From NCBI GenBank assembly GCA_021155045.1, contig JAJNQB010000001.1, positions 124,001 to 188,000 of the forward strand: DNA of 64,000 bases. Reading direction: 5' to 3'. Under the pieces are notes generated by a model that saw only the letters and a list, made by a program, of their open reading frames with translations, did not search any database and was not told where the DNA came from. This DNA comes from Arcticibacter sp. Lineage in GTDB: Bacteria > Bacteroidota > Bacteroidia > 2-12-FULL-35-15. Position 1 is the stretch's first letter. Each line of letters begins with the position of its first letter. The position numbers were made by a program, and so were the translations under genes. Below are positions 61,345-64,000 of this stretch, in pieces.

Positions 61345-61977
61345 TCATTTTACTTTTTCAATTACTGCGTTCAATTCGCTAATCATCATTGCTGTTGCGC
61401 CCCAAACGGTGTGTCCTTCAATATCATAATAAGGAGATTTGATAGTATATCCACTGCTATGCTTAATCGTTTTAATGCCTTTAAATTTTGGATTGTTTAA
61501 TTGAAGTAAATTGGTTGTTATTATTTTTTCTACTTCGTGTTTATCAGCAATAAAATTAGGTGTTTGTGTGCTTATTCCAATAAAAGGACTTACTAAATAA
61601 TTGCTTGGAGATATATAAACATCCGATAAATTACCAAGAATTTCAATTGTAGAGGGATTTATACCAATCTCCTCTTTTGTCTCACGTAAGGCTGTTTGTT
61701 TTAAATCAACATCCTCATTTTCGAACTTACCACCCGGGAAAGCAATTTGCGCACTATGAATACCATCGTAGGTTGGTCGTTGAATTAAAACCGTGTTAAA
61801 TTGGTTTTGAGCTTCATAAATTAGGACTAAAACAGCGCTTTTTTTAGGTTTCAGAGCGCTAATATTTAACTCCTTCATTTTTACTCTACTTAATGGAGCC
61901 ATTTCAAATTGGGCGTTTTCGCCTGGTAGGGGCATTTTAAGTTGCTCTTTTAATTTGTCTATAAACGATTGAAACAT
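61345..61977 (-). CDS. Nudix hydrolase, CoA pyrophosphatase type
   Basis: The start I use is the ATG at 61977 (210 residues, MFQSFIDKLKEQLKMPLPGE). In-frame ATGs further up (62055 and 62019) would add up to 26 residues that look non-coding. The Nudix box is present: GGKFENEDVDLKQTALRETK and EEIGI (GGxxE...TAxRExxEExG). The CoA-pyrophosphatase signature (LIQRPTYDGIHSAQIAFPGG, matching LLTxRSxxLRxHxGQVAFPGG) also fits. It hydrolyses CoA or related nucleotide diphosphates to phosphopantetheine and 3',5'-ADP. A real upstream limit is set by the 56-residue ORF starting at 62072 on the other strand. Confidence 0.9.
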   Translation of the reverse strand: MFQSFIDKLKEQLKMPLPGENAQFEMAPLSRVKMKELNISALKPKKSAVLVLIYEAQNQFNTVLIQRPTYDGIHSAQIAFPGGKFENEDVDLKQTALRETKEEIGINPSTIEILGNLSDVYISPSNYLVSPFIGISTQTPNFIADKHEVEKIITTNLLQLNNPKFKGIKTIKHSSGYTIKSPYYDIEGHTVWGATAMMISELNAVIEKVK

Positions 61978-62071
61978 AGGTTTACAAAAGTAGTTTGTTA
62001 GGCTTAAATAGCGAAACATATAATTAAAAATATGCGTTATAATAGGCACAAACAAATTAAACTACATTCCC

Positions 62072-62242
62072 ATGAACTCAGAAAAACTACAAGAAATGGT
62101 TCAGTGGTTAAATCAACAGATTGTACATTTGAATGAATCTATAAATGAAGCACGAAATACACATAATTTTGGTAGAGAATCGCAATGCGAAGGAATGCGA
62201 GATGCTTTTATTAGATGCTTAAATAAGATTACGAATGCTTGA
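62072..62242 (+). CDS. Small 56-residue protein, helical
   Basis: The frame reads MNSEKLQEMVQWLNQQIVHL, then NESINEARNTHNFGRESQCE and GMRDAFIRCLNKITNA. It is helical throughout, with a coiled-coil look and no signal peptide, Cys at two positions, and a composition like a real protein. It stops two bases before the stop of the convergent M23-LysM gene. I recall similar small proteins of about 55 residues in Bacteroidota, but cannot name a family. The frame is short, so it could be missed or wrongly skipped by automatic callers. Confidence 0.65.
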   Translation: MNSEKLQEMVQWLNQQIVHLNESINEARNTHNFGRESQCEGMRDAFIRCLNKITNA

Positions 62243-62244
62243 TT

Positions 62245-63231
62245 TTACTCTTGAATAACATTAATGGATTGTCCCACTTTTAATTTAACTCTTCCTGAGC
62301 TCATGCCATTCATTTGTTTTAAATGAGCGGTGGTAACACCAAAGCGTTTGGCAATCTCAAATAATGTGTCGCCTTTTTCAACAGTATAAGTTTTTGCATC
62401 ACTAGGATATGCCGCAATTCCCCATTTTGTTTTTTTTACTGTTAGCTCTGTGCATAAAAGTTTTTGTTCGCTTAAATGCACAATGTATTTAGGGTTTATT
62501 GGAACACCTTTTAAACGTATTTCAAAATGTAAATGTGTACCTGTTGAATGTCCTGTACTGCCGCCTAATCCTATTATTTGCCCTGCTGAAACAATATCGC
62601 CAGACTTTACTTTGATTTTCCATAGATGCGCATACACTGTTTCTAAACCATTGTAATGACGAATGATTACTACATTTCCAAATCCTCCAAATTTTTTTGC
62701 TATTCTTACCATACCGCCAAATGCAGCAGCAACTTTATCTCCTCTATTTAAATCAATATCAATTCCATTGTGTTGAGTGCTATCTCTCCAGCCGAAATAA
62801 GAAGTAATAGGTCCATTAAACGGATGAAAGTAATCATCTTGCCCGTCTTGTTTTAAGTTGATAGTAATTGTACTATCTCCTTTTAATTTAAGCATATCTT
62901 TTTCTGAAAATAGCTTATTTATTTCCCAGCCAGCATATATGTCAGCGGCTGGAAATCTATTTTTATCAAAATATTTTGAATTTGTTTTGAGATTCCTGAT
63001 TGCAATATTAATATCTGCAATTATATCTTGAGGAATTGTATCCATTTCCAATAAAAAATCAACTAAAGTACTTAGTTGAGCTTTATTCATATTCTGTATA
63101 AGGCTTGTAATTGGTTGTCGAGTTGATATTGTATCATCTGGACCAGAAAATAAAGATCTAGCATTTGATTGCTTTACGCCACAAATGCTGAACATCATCA
63201 AAAAAATAAAATATAAAAAATACTTTTTCAC
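62245..63231 (-). CDS. Secreted M23 peptidase with C-terminal LysM domain (second copy)
   Basis: This 328-residue protein has a signal peptide (1-24, SNARS). The M23 domain (about 130-240) reads FHPFNGPITSYFGWRDSTQH and NGIDIDLNRGDKVAAAFGGM, with zinc ligands H, D and the HLHFEIRLKG motif. The C-terminal LysM domain has YTVEKGDTLFEIAKRFGVTT. It is a clear paralogue of 6551-7468: same order, and closely similar blocks such as GIDIDL..GDKVAAAF.G.VRIAKK. The N-terminal 90 residues differ. It is probably another peptidoglycan endopeptidase with a distinct site or timing. Confidence 0.93.
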   Translation of the reverse strand: MKKYFLYFIFLMMFSICGVKQSNARSLFSGPDDTISTRQPITSLIQNMNKAQLSTLVDFLLEMDTIPQDIIADINIAIRNLKTNSKYFDKNRFPAADIYAGWEINKLFSEKDMLKLKGDSTITINLKQDGQDDYFHPFNGPITSYFGWRDSTQHNGIDIDLNRGDKVAAAFGGMVRIAKKFGGFGNVVIIRHYNGLETVYAHLWKIKVKSGDIVSAGQIIGLGGSTGHSTGTHLHFEIRLKGVPINPKYIVHLSEQKLLCTELTVKKTKWGIAAYPSDAKTYTVEKGDTLFEIAKRFGVTTAHLKQMNGMSSGRVKLKVGQSINVIQE

Positions 63232-63326
63232 TTCGAAAATTTACTACTCAAGGGTTTTAAGGGTAGCTAAATTATTCAAATAATCTAAAAAAACAAATTC
63301 TGATGAATTTGAATTATGGAATAAGC

Positions 63327-64000
63327 TTATGCTTTATGAAATTGTTTTTCATTTTTTTGAAAACCAAAATCAAGAATACGATCAATAAAATCGTACGGTT
63401 TGTAGCCATTTATGGCAGTTTGATGAAATATGCATGTCGCAGGAGTCATACCTGGTAAGGAGTTTACTTCAATAAATATTACCTCAATTTTTTCTGAACT
63501 AAAAATTCTTACAAAAGCATCTATTCTGCAATATCCTTGAACATTTAAAATTTTTGCAGCTTTGCCTAAAGTTTCTTTAACCGTGTTCGATATTTTTTGA
63601 CGTTCATTGCTATCGTTTGAATAGCGTGCAGGAGTGATGTTTTGTCCTTGACCGGCTAAAAATTTTTCTTCTAAAGATAATACTTCTCCTTCACTCAAAG
63701 CTTCAGAAGCTTCAAACACCTCATATATAATTTCACCTTTGTTGTTGAATGAAGTAAGCATTCCTCCTGTTATTTCAATAAAATGTTTTGCGTCATTTTT
63801 GCTAATTAATTCTTCAACTAGGATTACATTTTTTTGAGGAAATTCTTCTTTATCTTTTATATGAAGCAAATCAGCAGCAAGTTGATTCAACATTTCTTGT
63901 TTTCTAAAAATAAGAGTAGCAAACGCATCAAATTCTTCGGGTGTTTTTATTTTTTTTACTGCGGATGAGCAACCGTCATCAACCGGTTTTGCAATAAAAG
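63327..64000 (-). CDS. D-Ala-D-Ala ligase-like ATP-grasp protein (C-terminal part, cut by window edge)
   Basis: The frame is open to base 64000, so the gene starts outside; an ATG at 63893 is internal. The visible 223 residues begin FIAKPVDDGCSSAVKKI, the ATP-grasp glycine/lysine loop seen in Ddl. Later motifs are NVILVEELI, GQNITPARYSND, GYCRIDAFVRIF and FIEVNSLPGMTPATCIFHQT; the last is the E-x-N-x-x-P-G-M-T metal and substrate motif of Ddl. The enzyme probably joins two D-amino acids for peptidoglycan, but the upstream half would be needed to tell Ddl from other ATP-grasp ligases. Confidence 0.85.
   Translation of the reverse strand, partial: FIAKPVDDGCSSAVKKIKTPEEFDAFATLIFRKQEMLNQLAADLLHIKDKEEFPQKNVILVEELISKNDAKHFIEITGGMLTSFNNKGEIIYEVFEASEALSEGEVLSLEEKFLAGQGQNITPARYSNDSNERQKISNTVKETLGKAAKILNVQGYCRIDAFVRIFSSEKIEVIFIEVNSLPGMTPATCIFHQTAINGYKPYDFIDRILDFGFQKNEKQFHKA

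Overview
The window is a stretch of chromosome from a low-GC (roughly one third G+C) member of the Bacteroidota, most likely a Flavobacteriales- or Sphingobacteriales-like lineage; I cannot place it more finely. The evidence is: a type IX secretion C-terminal domain on an FG-GAP protein (15953-18232); a TonB receptor with an N-terminal carboxypeptidase-like domain; a LytS/LytTR pair; an LptD-like protein divergent from an N-acetylmuramoyl-L-alanine amidase; several lipoproteins of the MKK..SC type; no Shine-Dalgarno pattern before starts; and promoters of the Bacteroidota form TTTG-N(18-22)-TAnnTTTG (2620-2651, 9916-9949, 57111-57140). There is no prophage, rRNA operon, CRISPR array or classical insertion sequence. 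Most of the window is densely packed core genome.

Layout. 1-2596: end of a hot-dog thioesterase, then the ribosome-assembly GTPases Der and Era. 2597-3370: an unusual tRNA locus holding one intact initiator tRNA, three broken copies of it carrying palindromic insertions, and a small GIY-YIG nuclease gene set between two copies of the tRNA 3' half plus terminator. 3371-5752: PAP2-like membrane protein, LytTR regulator and sensor kinase. 5943-12632: cyclophilin, M23-LysM peptidase, WG-repeat protein, small membrane and secreted proteins, DCC thiol oxidoreductase, and a cytochrome/beta-propeller lipoprotein. 12703-15925: a probable metal-uptake operon (His/Cys-rich small protein, ZnuD-like TonB receptor, lipoprotein). 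15953-24963: FG-GAP type IX cargo, Lpd, M61 peptidase, three small membrane proteins each with its own terminator, RidA and an MtfA-like peptidase. 24970-33109: heme-binding protein, LptD, amidase, lytic transglycosylase, YifB/ComM and a GmhA-like isomerase. 33389-40487: phosphate module (Pit, DUF47, porin), SulP plus carbonic anhydrase, and small secreted proteins. 40678-48212: L,D-transpeptidase, DsbD, then a tight LuxE-like / di-iron / radical SAM operon. 48380-57072: M1 aminopeptidase, a 1026-residue ABCG-type transporter with an N-terminal extension, and two secreted partners. 57277-64000: rRNA methyltransferase, DEAD-box helicase, NDH-2, Nudix hydrolase, a 56-residue ORF, a second M23-LysM protein, and the C-terminal part of a D-Ala-D-Ala ligase-like ATP-grasp protein.

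Themes. Envelope building and remodelling recurs (two M23-LysM proteins, amidase-SPOR, lytic transglycosylase, L,D-transpeptidase, Ddl-like ligase, LptD, GmhA). A second theme is ion and metal handling (Pit/DUF47/porin, SulP/carbonic anhydrase, TonB cluster). The signal least explained by ordinary gene content is the tRNA-fMet/GIY-YIG locus at 2620-3370. It looks like a small tRNA-associated mobile or recombining unit, and I treat it as the main lead.
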